From: Paralichthys olivaceus
Taxonomy: Eukaryota; Chordata; Actinopteri; Pleuronectiformes; Paralichthyidae
Direction of reading: 5' to 3'
DNA length: 64,000 bases
Assembly (NCBI RefSeq): GCF_024713975.1
Contig: NC_091107.1
Span: 18,467,501 to 18,531,500 of the forward strand
The position numbers were made by a program, and so were the translations under genes. Below, one piece after another: positions 41,630 through 53,450 of this stretch. Within the stretch, counting starts at the first letter, position 1, and each line of letters begins with the position of its first letter. The notes beneath the pieces were generated by a model. The model was not told where the DNA came from, did no database searches, and worked only from the letters and a program-made list of their open reading frames with translations.

Positions 41630-44600
41630 AGAACCATATCACCAATGCCATCTCCGACTTCTTCTTTGAGTATGAGACCCCCCGCCAGGTGTTGGTCAGG
41701 AACAGGAGGGTGGGAGTGGTGTGCCGTGTGATCCAGCTGGGGGTCCTGGCTTACATCATTGGGTAAGGCTCACACAATCAGCCCAATTTTGCTTTGCTGT
41801 GCTTGTTTTGCTGTCAGGCAGATTTGAGTGCATTTGTATTGTCTGACATGCTCCAGCTTGCTTGAAGGAACACGGTGTGATGCATGAATGACCTCTCAGA
41901 GTGCACATTCCTGCAACCTCTGTTTTTTCACACGCCCATAATCTTCATCTTGCGATACATTTTGAAAAAAAGAGGAAATGTGAGGCCTCTTATTTGACTT
42001 TTGACTGTAACTTGCCACACACTGACACAAAATATTACACAAGTATTGACTGCTTGGGATGAGAGGATGAGAACATGAGAGGACAGGATCACAAGATCAT
42101 TGTTGTTATCTGCCCATCTCAAGTTGAGACAAAACAACAGCATGCTTGATAATTTACGTATAATGGGCCATTCACTGCATCCACACACTTGCTTGGGCAT
42201 GTTGGCGTTTTTCCTCGGAAAGTCACTGTGAAGATAGCCAAGGAGAACTTGTTTTAATTCATCTCACTTCCGCTGACAGCTATCAGGTTTCCAGAGTTTG
42301 AGATCACTCACGGGCTGTTGTTTGTGTGTTTGACATTTTTCCTTTGCACCTCTGAGCAGCAGAACCTGAGGAGCTGTGTGTGATGAACGCGCTGAGGCAT
42401 ATGCTAACAAAGATAACAATCAACCGCTGCCCAATTCACTGCCAAACAGCGCAGAGTTTTGTTACCTTCTGCTGCTGGTGCTGATCGGTGACCGAAACTG
42501 TAACAGAGAAAGACAAATTTAAGGTCTCCTCTTGCTAATGGCAAGGATTCTTTCTCTTTGATTTAAACTGATTTGAAATGGCACACATGGTTTCTCTATA
42601 TTATTCACATCTTATCACTGTGCTTTAATCTTCACAAGCTCCAGAGCCAGAAAAAGTCCATTATGACTGATTTCTTTAATTTGAAAAAAATCTTGAAAAA
42701 TCTGATGCAACTGTGAAATACAATATAGTTTGCACTGTGCACTGATAAAAATTTAAAAAAGGGAACAGCTGCAGAGTGTTTTATAAATGTTGAGCCTGTG
42801 TCGGCATCAGGGCTGTGTGTGCATGACAGAGCTTGCACCCTGTCACCTACCTTTTTGCAGCCATCAGGCCGCTTTGAGGTTGGGGCAGTGATGGACACGA
42901 ACGAAGATGTGATTATAAAGCTGTCCAGATTCCCCTTCTCAGTAGTCAAGCAGCGGGGCTGACAGGTCGGAGCAGCCTTCAGCCCGTGTCTCTCAGGCAC
43001 TTGCAATGAAACGGTGACTCACTGGTCACCTTATCCCGCAGGACGTTCTACATTTCAATTTTACCTTACTTTCCTTAAATGGGAATGATTTCAAAATGCA
43101 CTTATTTTATAGTTATATGTTTTCGCTTTTACTCACTTATTCCTTATATATGAAAAGTGATGAACCGTAGTTTGGCAGTAGACATATACAACACAGAGCT
43201 TTGCATAAAAAAAATGCACAAAATCCCATTCATGGTTTTGAAAATGTTTTATACATCACTCAAAAGTAAATCTGTAAAATAAAGCAAACACTAATTTAAT
43301 GGAGGACAGCAGCAAAACCATTATGTCTGTTCTTTTAATTAATTCCCATCTTGTCAATTCTAAGTTGACAAATCCACAGTTTGCATTTCACAGTGATTAG
43401 TTGGAGGTTGATTCCTTTTTCTTTTTTTCATTCTAATTTGTCTTCACAAAACGAAGACTAATCTCAGCGCCACAGTATGGTGGAAAGAGAAAGCCCTCTC
43501 CGCACATGAAGGAGCCTCCTTGAGTCTGCGTCGCCTTCTGCCGGAGCAGATACAGATCTCACTTAGACTGCTGTTTGGAAGATTCTTCCATTATTTCATG
43601 CTCATGCGTTTCTTTATTCTGTTAATTTGCTGTAATTCTTATCCCCCCCCCCCACGTCCACTCCAGTGTTAGCTCCAACTTACATAATTTGATTGGCATA
43701 ACTGATAACTGCTCATTATGCACTTTATTTCTCTGTGCAAAGATGTTTCTGTTCGTCTGTTGCTGTAAGGTGCTCTCATTGTGCACAGACAAATGAATGT
43801 GTGCTGCAATGCATGCCGTCCTGCAGGGTTTCTGCTCGGGGATTATTACTTTTCACACCCTGTATAAAATAGTTCCTCGTGCATGTGTGTTTACATACAG
43901 TATCTGTCCAGTGAAGGCCAGCTGTTAGTCATATCCCTCCTGGCCACACACAGATTTAGCAACACAATGAGAAGCTTCACTTTGCAGAAGTCAAAAAAGT
44001 GTGTGAAGCTGGTTTCTGCTCGACGCCAATCCTTTTATGTGATGAAGGATTCAGGCGCTTCTCCTTAATTTAGTGAAGTCAACAAAGCTGCAGGTTTTTT
44101 TTTTTATCAGAAAATGAAAGGAATATTTTTAACATTTAGTGTATAAATCTAAAATGTATTTAAATCAGGAGCGCAGTACACTTCAAATCTCATTATATGT
44201 TATTACCACTGATGGAAAAAATAGATAGTTCCTTTACTCAAGAAAAAACATCAATACAGCAATGTAATATATTCCTTTACAAATAAGTCCTGCATTTAAA
44301 ATTCCAGTAAAATTACTGAGATGTTATTATGTATATTAAAAACTGTCACATGATTTACTATCATACATGATATATATGAGATGAACAACCCTGTTTTACT
44401 TTTACTTTCTACATTATGAGTAAATACTTTTACACAGTATAGTGGTTCCCTATTTAGGGGTAGGAATTATTTTCTGGTGATCTGTGCTGTTATCTGGGAA
44501 AGAGCACAGTAGCTCTGCTGACTGAAACTGTGATTACGCACGGCGTTTACTTCCAACTTGAGCTACTTTTTACTTTTATCATATTTTGAAACTGGTAAGT

Positions 44601-47600
44601 TGCCACCATGAAAAAAAAGTATTTGTAAAAGTCGCAGACAATAACATTTACACGTGACCCTGTGAGGTGTGATGATGGCATCTGGGGTCGCTGTGCAGAG
44701 TGTCAACATCACACCTTCACTTGTTGGATTTAGATGTTTGGTTGAGGTGGAGTGGGAGTTTGAAGTGCTGACAGGCCTGACATGACACTTGTATGTGTAT
44801 CCCCTGCAGGTGGGTTTTCATCTATGAGAAAGGCTACCAGTCCACGGACACGGCAGTCAGCTCCGTCTTCACCAAAATGAAAGGCGTGGGCTACACCATT
44901 GTGAATGGAGATGAGAGAGTCTGGGACGTGGCTGACTATGTCTTCCCATCGCAGGTAGGTCGTTACCTGTGAATGGCGAAGAATTTGTTTTGCACCTGAT
45001 ACAAGTCACTGACCATTGTCGAGATTATATTAAATCTGGGTCAGAGTCAAATGTCATGGCATTCATGGTCCGTGATTCCAGCTGTCAGAGTGATTAAACA
45101 TCAGCCTGAGTCAGACGAGCTACATCAAATGCTTTCTCACACATTTAAAACATCCGTGTTGGCATGAATCTATTCCAGATTTAATTGGTGACATCATGGT
45201 TGAGTACACACAGGGTGAAAGTCACTGTAGGTTTGAGAATTTAACCCTGATGATACCTTGGCTGCGTCAGCATCAAGGTATTCCTTGTTTCCCAAAATTA
45301 ATAGCGTGGATCCTGTAGAGAACTATGTAAACAACCTTCCAAAAGAGACACTGGACAAATATAGTTCTTTGTTTTCCCAAAATACTGCGTCACATTAACT
45401 ATGGTAATGAAATAAAGTATACACAATGAAGTCAATCCTGTTTGCTTTGAGGTGAGGGTGTGGGCCTTCTTTCATTCACATTGGCACATGGTTTGGTTTG
45501 ATAAACCCAACCGACAGATTGAAAGGAAACTTTGGCACAGCCTCACACTTTGATCACGCAGGTATCAGCCACCAGTTCATCTTTATTCTGGTATCCATCT
45601 GTTTGTCTGTGAGAATTACCCAGATCTGTGTTTTACTAATTCTGTCATTCCATAGCAATTTACAAAGGACCCCTCAGCTAAATTGATTTTCTTGAAAATA
45701 TTTATGTAAAACTTCTTATAAATCTTTGAAGTTTTGGCCCTAAATTTGCAGCTATGATAATCCATGACATGCTCTGAATTATCTCATAGTCTCAAGAGTC
45801 ATCGTTTCCATGCATGACTTGGAATAAGGTGCTAAAGCAGCAGATATACAGAAAGAGCAGATTCTGATGCTCGACTAAAATCAACAGTGTAGAAATACTT
45901 TATCAGACCGGATAAAACTGCAGGATATGAAAGGCTGCCTTAAAGTACAAGAACAATTCCAACTAAAGATACACTCGTTTACAGCAAAGTTAACAACAAT
46001 TGAAGAATTCTCCGAATGTCCTTTCACCACCAAACGTTATATCCTTCTCTCACACATTGAGAAGTGTCGGAATATATATGTTACCCTGGATTAATCAACT
46101 TCTAAAATGCAGTAGTCCTGAATGCTCTGATTCAAATCTATGACAATAAACACAAAAGTAGTATATTGTTATACTCGATCCAGCATCTTGTTTCCTACAT
46201 AACAGTATCAGTGATAATCTCAAATATGCAAAAAGCTTTACTTTCAGTCTTTAAAAAACACAAATGAACATTTTTAATATTTTGGTATTGGTTTTTTAGC
46301 ATTTAAGAAATTGAGATAAGACACAGAGCAATAGTTCATAAGTCTTTTCTTTATGAAGCTGTTTGAAGCTGGAGCCAGCAGTGAGGTAGCTAGATTAGCA
46401 CAGTAACTAGCAACAACAGCTAGCCTGGCTCTAAATTATGCCTCAAATAAGTTATTGATAACTGGTTCAAACAAAGACATAAAACAGGTTATTTAATGAG
46501 CTTCTAGAGATGCTGGCAAATTATTTTCCCTTCATAACAATACTGTTTTCATGGCAGTTCCCTGTCATTTCCAAAATAATTATTCAATATGAATTAATAT
46601 TCCTTTATGTTGAAAACTTTTTGCAGAAGAACATTTTTGATATTAGAAGGGCTACAATGAGAAACACCTGATTAATGTTTGACAGGCCACCTACAATAAA
46701 CCAAATGTTGCATAACAACCATTGTGTCATGTTATGGCATAAATGAATAAAGACATAATAACATATTCCATCCTTTAATCCTCAACCTCAGGGGGACTCA
46801 TCATTTGTGGTGATGACAAACTACATCATAACTGAAGGTCAGACTATGGGAAAATGTCCAGAGGTATGTGAAAATGCTCTTTGGTTTTCATTTCTCTTTC
46901 TCACTTCTTCCCCCTCGTTTCTTTGTGTCTGTGTCACTTCCATAAATAGTAAAAACAAAACAGAAACTGTGTTTCATTCCAAGACTGTTTATGTAACTGG
47001 GTAATTGTGTAGTAAATTGCGGAAAATTCTATTTAAGATTAATGGTTTCAAGATGACATAAACAGTGGTTCCTGTAGAGTATCACAATACATCACACACA
47101 ATGTCATGTTACTTTCATCTTTAAAACCATGCAGTTTCTTCACATTCGCATTCCACTGTTGTTCACAAACACTGACCCCAATCTCTTGTTTATAACAGCT
47201 CAGAGGCAAGAACAATTGCAGCTCGGACGCCGACTGTGAAGGAGGGAATTTGAAACGTACGGGACATGGTAAATCCTGTCGCCCTGACAGTGTATGACCT
47301 CAGCAGTCCTCACTGAGGAACCGTCTCGTTTGTCTGTGGCTAAACTCAGATGAGTCCTGATCTTTAGCTTTTCATTATCTTTATTTAGTTTCGCCAGAGA
47401 CGAAAGCCTGTCTGAAACTTCTTTAAAGCCAGTAATGGGACTTCAATGTACCGAGGGAGGTAGAGGATCATGTCAGGTTCCGGAGCAGTGTATTTGCAAA
47501 ATGGGCTGTGGCTCTTAAGAACTGCCATAGAACGGGCTCACACAGAATAAACTGAAACACACCATATCTGACTCATCACTGTTGCTGCTAGGGTAAACAC

Positions 47601-50600
47601 TCATACGCTGTTCATACATTGCTTTTCTAGCATGCAGAAAATAACTGATTTAAATCAACAACCTAGAATTAGCAACCAAACACACAGTGTGTGTTCTTAT
47701 ATTATGTTGATCACCCTGCCTTGAGTAAGTAGACACAAGCATGTAAATACAGGCCAAGATATTCCGTGCATATAAGCTCAGAAGCAAACAGAGTCGTTAA
47801 AATAAAATAACCATCCAGATGAAAGCTTTTTTAATAGGTTCAAACATTGCATTGATGTTGAGTTCAAAGAGCACTTATATAAATTTATAGTCACCCATCT
47901 GTCCCAGGGTTAAATTCAAAGCCATTCAAGTCCCCTGTGTCACACTTCCCCTTCGATAAGGCCAGTGTTAGCTAAAGCTTTAGATCTGTCTGTTTCATAC
48001 CAGTCAAATTCACCTTGAGGTGCCAGTGCGTCTTCAGAGGCAGCCAACTGTCTCTGTGCTGGAAGACAAGTAAACATGGGGGGGGGGCCTGTAGCTAAAC
48101 AGGCCGTTGGAGTCTGGTGAAAGGTCAGAGACTGAAGCCAAGTGACCCAACAAACGCCTACTGGAGAACTGTCTATGAACTCGCCCTGCACACGATGAGA
48201 GGCACTGATACCAACAAAACTAATGACACGGACAGAAATGAAATGTTGGGATCGGGGCCAGATAAAGGAAACAGCTATTTCAGCGTTTTGCTCCACTTTT
48301 ACATCTCGCTCACTGCTCCTGATGCTAATTCAAGATAAGATAACGAGTGGGGGGCAGGAAATGTTTAGATTTGCTTTAATGTTAAAGCCAATGCTGTTTT
48401 TTGCTGCCTGAAATACATTTGCTGCTGTTTTAATTTTGTCTCATTGGTGAACTCCAATATTCTGTTTCAAGGGCAAATGACGGGAGTCTGTGTGAACACC
48501 ACAAAGACCTGTGAGGTGTTGGCTTGGTGCCCTGTCGAGGATGATCACAAAATACCAGAGTACGTGGAAACACTGAACTATCCGTACTATCCTATGTGAT
48601 GATAGATTTGATTTTGTGTTGTTTTTAAAGCTCCTCAACATACTGTATTTTATTCTTTTATCTTTTCCATTCCAGTCCTCCTCTGTTGATGTCTGCCGAA
48701 AACTACACTCTGTTCATCAAAAACTCTGTAACTTTCCCCTTATTTGGTGTCACAAGGTGATGGACCTCATTCATATCAACTTTCATTTAGCTCGGTAGAT
48801 GTTGCAAATGTGATCAAAACTAGAGAAACTAGAATGGCACTCAGCAGAGCACCTACGTCCGCCTAGACCCAACAGTTTCCTCATAAAACCACAGTTAAAT
48901 TGACTAAATCTGGACTTGGATGTGTGGCAAACTGTGAACTGTCATATAAAGTATTACAAAAAAAGTATTTTAAATCATTTTAGTCATGCTGTAGTTGATA
49001 ACAAAAAGGTTTCCTAGATACTCTTGTGTAACTTGCTTCAAGAAAAAAATCAATCATAAGAAGTCAGTGGTACCTATATGGGATAGAGTAATTTAACTTA
49101 TCATCAAACCTCCATCCATTTATCCATCCATCTATCAGCTATATCACTTATCCTTTTAGGGTGATGCATGGCCGAAATAAAGAGTCGTTGATATTTAAAC
49201 AAATTCATCCAATACATTCTGTTTCCCTGGAGTTTGCGCTTGAACATAAATCTGTGTTTTCAGGAGTAACCTGGTGGAGGGTATTGATGCCGGATACATC
49301 AGCAAATGCTACCATGATCCGGAGAATGCTCCGCTGTGTCCAATATTCAGACTGGGAGACATAGTCAAACAGTCTGGCTTTAATTTTGAAACAATTGCCA
49401 AGGTGGTAAGTTTGCTGCATAAGATTCAACACTGAATATGTTTGCATGAAATCATGTTTTGGTGTTTTGTTTTGTTTCTTGTGTTGTAATAGAGACTTGT
49501 TTGATGTATTATGGGCTTGTTTCTTGACAGGGAGGAGCCATTGGCATTGTGGTTGATTGGACATGTAACTTTGATGTGGCTGTAAAACACTGTAAACCAA
49601 AGTACCACTTCCATGGTCTGTATGGAAACCCTGCTGAGACAGACAAAGCCAGAGCATCAGTGGGCTACAACTTCAGGTGTGTGAATATACTTCAGTAGAA
49701 TTAAAGGAGCAGTGTGTATGATTTAGGTCATTCTATTAGTAGGGATGAAACCATATTTATGAATGTTGAATTGGTGTGAAGCACTTTGAGTGGTTGGTAA
49801 GACGACCTGAAGGCCACAGTAATTTACACACCCTTGAAAGGAACGTGTGATAAAAGGGGTATTCAATTGGTTGCAATCAACAACCTCACCACTAGATGCC
49901 ACTAAATCCTACACCTTTTTTCCTATCAATGGTCATTTCAATTTTTATAATATCCTTTGAGGGCCAAGCTCAATTACTGAAGACATGCTGTGTATCATGA
50001 ACGCTCTAACGTGTTAGTTGAAACTGCATCTGTTTGGCGAGGTGAGGTGGAATTGATGATGATGATGATGATACCTGTTGCTGGTTCTCCAGGTTTGGTT
50101 CAGTCAGTCAGTCAGTCTTGAGGGGAGAGAATTCTTTCAAAAGGTTAAATTTGAAAAATAAATGTTACTTCAGAATGTGGCTTTGTAAAAGCTGCTTGTT
50201 GAGCATCAAACTCTTTCATCGAATTGCATTTGTTCTTGTAACTCAACCATTAGAGCATGTTTATAGCAGTTATGATGCTTGTCATTAGCCTTGGTGGTGA
50301 TGAGGCTTAGCAGCTATGTGTGTGTTTTGTTCACCCTGATTGTGAGCTGACTGGCATAGAGCCTGAAGGGACCACCCCGAAGCATGATTTTCTTTTTTCT
50401 TTACGAGTTTCTTTTTTTCCCCAATACATTAATTGCTTTTTGGGCCAGAATAAACTGTCCCAATGTCCCCAACCCATGTAATACACACTGGTCCATTGCA
50501 CTCAGGTGTTGCACTGTAGAATGGATAGTGTTCTTGGTCCAAGTCACAGTGCTTGAGCAACACTTTTGACATTTCTGTTGGGAGTGAAATGAGAAACTTG

Positions 50601-52966
50601 ATACCACTAATGTGACTGTATATAAAGTGTGAAACTGGATTTATCAGTTGGGTTGGTTTAGCAGAAACTGGAAAAAGGGGAAAGGGCTTTTCTAGTTCTG
50701 TTTTACAAGATTAAAACAGTGTAGAACACAAGTGTTGGTCGTAGCTTCACTTTTTTGTAGAATAAAGAAGATACACCATGTAACTTTGTGGCTTTACAGG
50801 TGCTGGTAAGAATATTGTTAGCTGTTAGCTTTGCAAGGAGCCAAGCATCCCGTTTTTGACTTAAACTAATCGTCTTCTGGTCTTTTACATTGTCCAGCAC
50901 GTCTAATATCAACAAGCAGGCATGTTAATTGAAGTAAAGATCAATTTTTATAAGTCTGATACTGTGGCGCAATTTCGTTTAGTCATCTCTGAAGAAAAAA
51001 CAGCTCAGTTGCAATCACGCTTCATTACCTACGTCAACGAGGTAATGTTTTCAATGGTTCATTTGTATGTTTGTAATCAAGATTACACAAAAAGTACAGA
51101 GTGGATTATCACAAAGATGCAGTATGGGTCAGTGAAGAACCAATTTAATTTTTCATTTTCTATTACATTGCCAAATAGGGCATTCTCCAACAATTTAACA
51201 AATATCTTTTAGTTTGTGAAACACTTGAATTTAAGGAGACTGAGTCTTGGCAGAGACATGTGGTCTAGTTAATGCCATTCTGATTTTATGATGTTTGATA
51301 GTAAAATCAGTAAAATACTGTTGATGGACATTTCTATTCTTCTGATGGTATACCGCCAGTGTTTAATTTCGCTCACTTCATTTTCCATGCACTAAAGTGT
51401 TAAAACATTGTTGGCTCCTGATATTGCTCTGCTCCAGGTCTGTGTGCTGACTGCAGACAGCCTCAGTACAAACCCAGTTTATAATGTTTACTCGCCGTCA
51501 GTTCGAACGGCTCAATGTGGCTGCTGAGATTTGTCTCAAACTGTCACTTGTTAGTATTCACTGTGCTCTGAGCATCGTCTATTCTCTCTGTGCTCACACA
51601 TACACAGTCATTACCAGGCTATTATCTACATTATGGTAATGCTACTTGGCTGTAGGGTTGTTTTCATTAATAAAAATGAATTAAGGTTTTCCTTTTTAAA
51701 AAGATGAATCTATAAGAGGCTGTGAAACCTTACAAATGTGTGTTATTGTGCAGGTTTTGACTGCCATATAATCTGAAATGGATATGTGGGAAATGTAAAT
51801 ATTAACGAAAGGCTTTTTAAAAATGGTTTTTACTGTTGTGACATATTCTAGGTATGCAAAGCATTATTTTGAAGACAAACTTCAGAAAAGAACTCTTCTC
51901 AAAGTCTTTGGGATCAGATTGGATATCATTGTGCAGTCTCTGGTAGGTAATGTATTTACACACATTTCTAACATGAGCATTAGGAAGAAAAAAAATATTT
52001 TTAATAAATGGCATTCTGTTCACAGGCAAGAAAGTTTGATATCATCCCAACACTAACAGCTATAGGCTCTGGAGTGGGCATTTTTGGAGTGGTATGTTGC
52101 ACCTATAAGAATGATTTGTCATGGCTTGTGAAATACATTAAATACTAACTAACGTCACTCTTTTTCAAATACTTCATCAGGCCACTGTTGTATGTGACTT
52201 GGTGCTGCTCTATCTCCTGCCTAAAAGAGAGTTTTACAAGAACATGAAATTCAAATATACAGATTCACATGCACAGGTAAGATCTATTCTGTATTTATCA
52301 CCTGAGTATCCCATGTAAGTTACTGCTGTAAACACAAGATGGCAGCAGAGGTAAATTTAACAATATCACTACAAACAGAAACAGTACAGAAAAAAGTACT
52401 GCATTCACCTTTTTGATTCATTAACATAAGTTCTTGTGAAGGACGGCCACATAGAACCAGGAACACGGAAACAGTAAACTTCAGATTAACGCTGTGTTTG
52501 TTCCCATAACATTCGTGAGCGCAGCAGAACCATCTGTGCTTTGTACAGTGCAGCCATTAATCTGACTGAAGATGAAATCTCAGAATATCCCACCCAGACT
52601 GTTTCCCTATTTCACTGAAACAGGCAGCATTTTGTATTTACAGCAGGACAGTGGTTTAGACTCTATTACACCCTTGAAGCAAATGCAAGACCAGTCCAAT
52701 GTGCACGTAGAGGTCAAGACAGTATAGTTTTTTTTACTTTGTGATGATGATGTCTGATTTACCTGAGATGTCTCAACGGCACCAACTATGTTACTTTTAT
52801 TTGACAGGATCCTGACTCAGAGGCAGGTAGCATAGAGACAGATGTAACTAAAGTAAGCAATTCATACTGTATACTTTTTTAGATTACAAAATAAGAACCA
52901 ATTGCTTTGATTCAATGTCATGATAGTGGATTCATTTATTTATTTGCTTTTCTTGTGTAGAAATGA
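41626..52966 (+). CDS. p2rx1: P2X purinoceptor 1 (ATP-gated cation channel)
   Basis: Trimeric plasma-membrane cation channel opened by extracellular ATP. Thirteen coding exons: 41626-41762, 44810-44954, 46792-46863, 47199-47268, 48472-48559, 48676-48756, 49264-49405, 49531-49676, 51852-51942, 52026-52091, 52181-52276, 52808-52852, 52961-52966. Phases agree throughout: 394 aa (human P2X1 399). Two membrane segments are seen, about residues 30-50 and 330-358. The ectodomain has ten cysteines at 116, 125, 131, 148, 155, 161, 213, 223, 257 and 266. ATP-site residues are K68, K70, N180-Y-T, N292-F-R and K311. The cytosolic TPR phosphosite is at 18-20 and the YKNMK trafficking motif at 365-369. TM2 ([17 protein letters not shown]) and the N-terminus ([13 protein letters not shown]) match P2X1 rather than P2X4 or P2X5. 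The last exon adds only one Lys and the stop. The start was chosen by family length and A at -3. Confidence 0.96.
41763..44809 (+). other. p2rx1 intron 1
   Basis: Three kilobases without recognised genes. A run of about ten C occurs near 43645 and a T run near 44096. No repeat family identified. Confidence 0.5.
49703..49924. mobile_element. MITE-like element in p2rx1 intron 8
   Basis: Left end ttaaaggagcagtgtgtatg and atttag; right end ctaaatcctacacctttttt. The ends are imperfect inverted repeats, as in an abundant teleost non-autonomous DNA element that also ends in (c)taaatcctacac. Internal words ccactagatgccac support this. Confidence 0.55.
49925..51851 (+). other. p2rx1 intron 8, remainder
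   Basis: Unique AT-rich sequence with a short (GAT)n tract near 50055 and a (CAGT)n tract near 50100. No exon seen. Confidence 0.5.
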
Positions 52967-53450
52967 CCTGGGGGCAAATGTTAATGCCAGTGGCCCTGCT
53001 GCATTCAAGGTTTCTGCACTGGAACCCTGCCCTTGACTGTGCAGACGACACACACACACATTCACTGACTTAACAAATGGACTTGAGTCCGTCAAACGAC
53101 ATTGCTACTCCTGCAGCACCTCCTACCAACATCCTCCCACTCTTAAAGCCATCCTGAAAGACTAAGACTCTAGCTATGGCCGTGTAGCTCAGCTGTATGT
53201 GTACTTTATTGGGCGTAGCTCAATTTGCTTTTGTTCACACACTGGGTGTAACTGTTTTCCACATCCGCACTGGTGATAGAACACTTTCTGGCACTCCGCA
53301 GTGATCCTGTGTGTACACACATCACTATCATAAGTCATCCATTGCCGTGAAGGTCACAACCGGACACACACACGTGATGCGTGGATGTGCCACTGTCAGA
53401 GTAACTCATCCTTTCCCAAGTGACTGCAATAAAAGATGTACAGTGATGTT
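52967..53450 (+). other. p2rx1 3' UTR
   Basis: Follows the stop codon directly and ends near the AATAAA at 53428-53433. Slightly GC-richer than the introns. Confidence 0.6.
53428..53433 (+). terminator. Candidate poly(A) signal of p2rx1
   Basis: AATAAA 462 bp after the stop, followed by a T/G-rich stretch (gatgttcctgatgtttcact). Confidence 0.6.

Noticed and set aside
49205-49657. 150-codon minus-strand ORF
   Set aside because: Antisense shadow of p2rx1 exons 49264-49405 and 49531-49676.
41626-52966. p2rx4 or p2rx5 as identity
   Set aside because: TM2, the N-terminus and the C-terminal KFKY region match P2X1 best.
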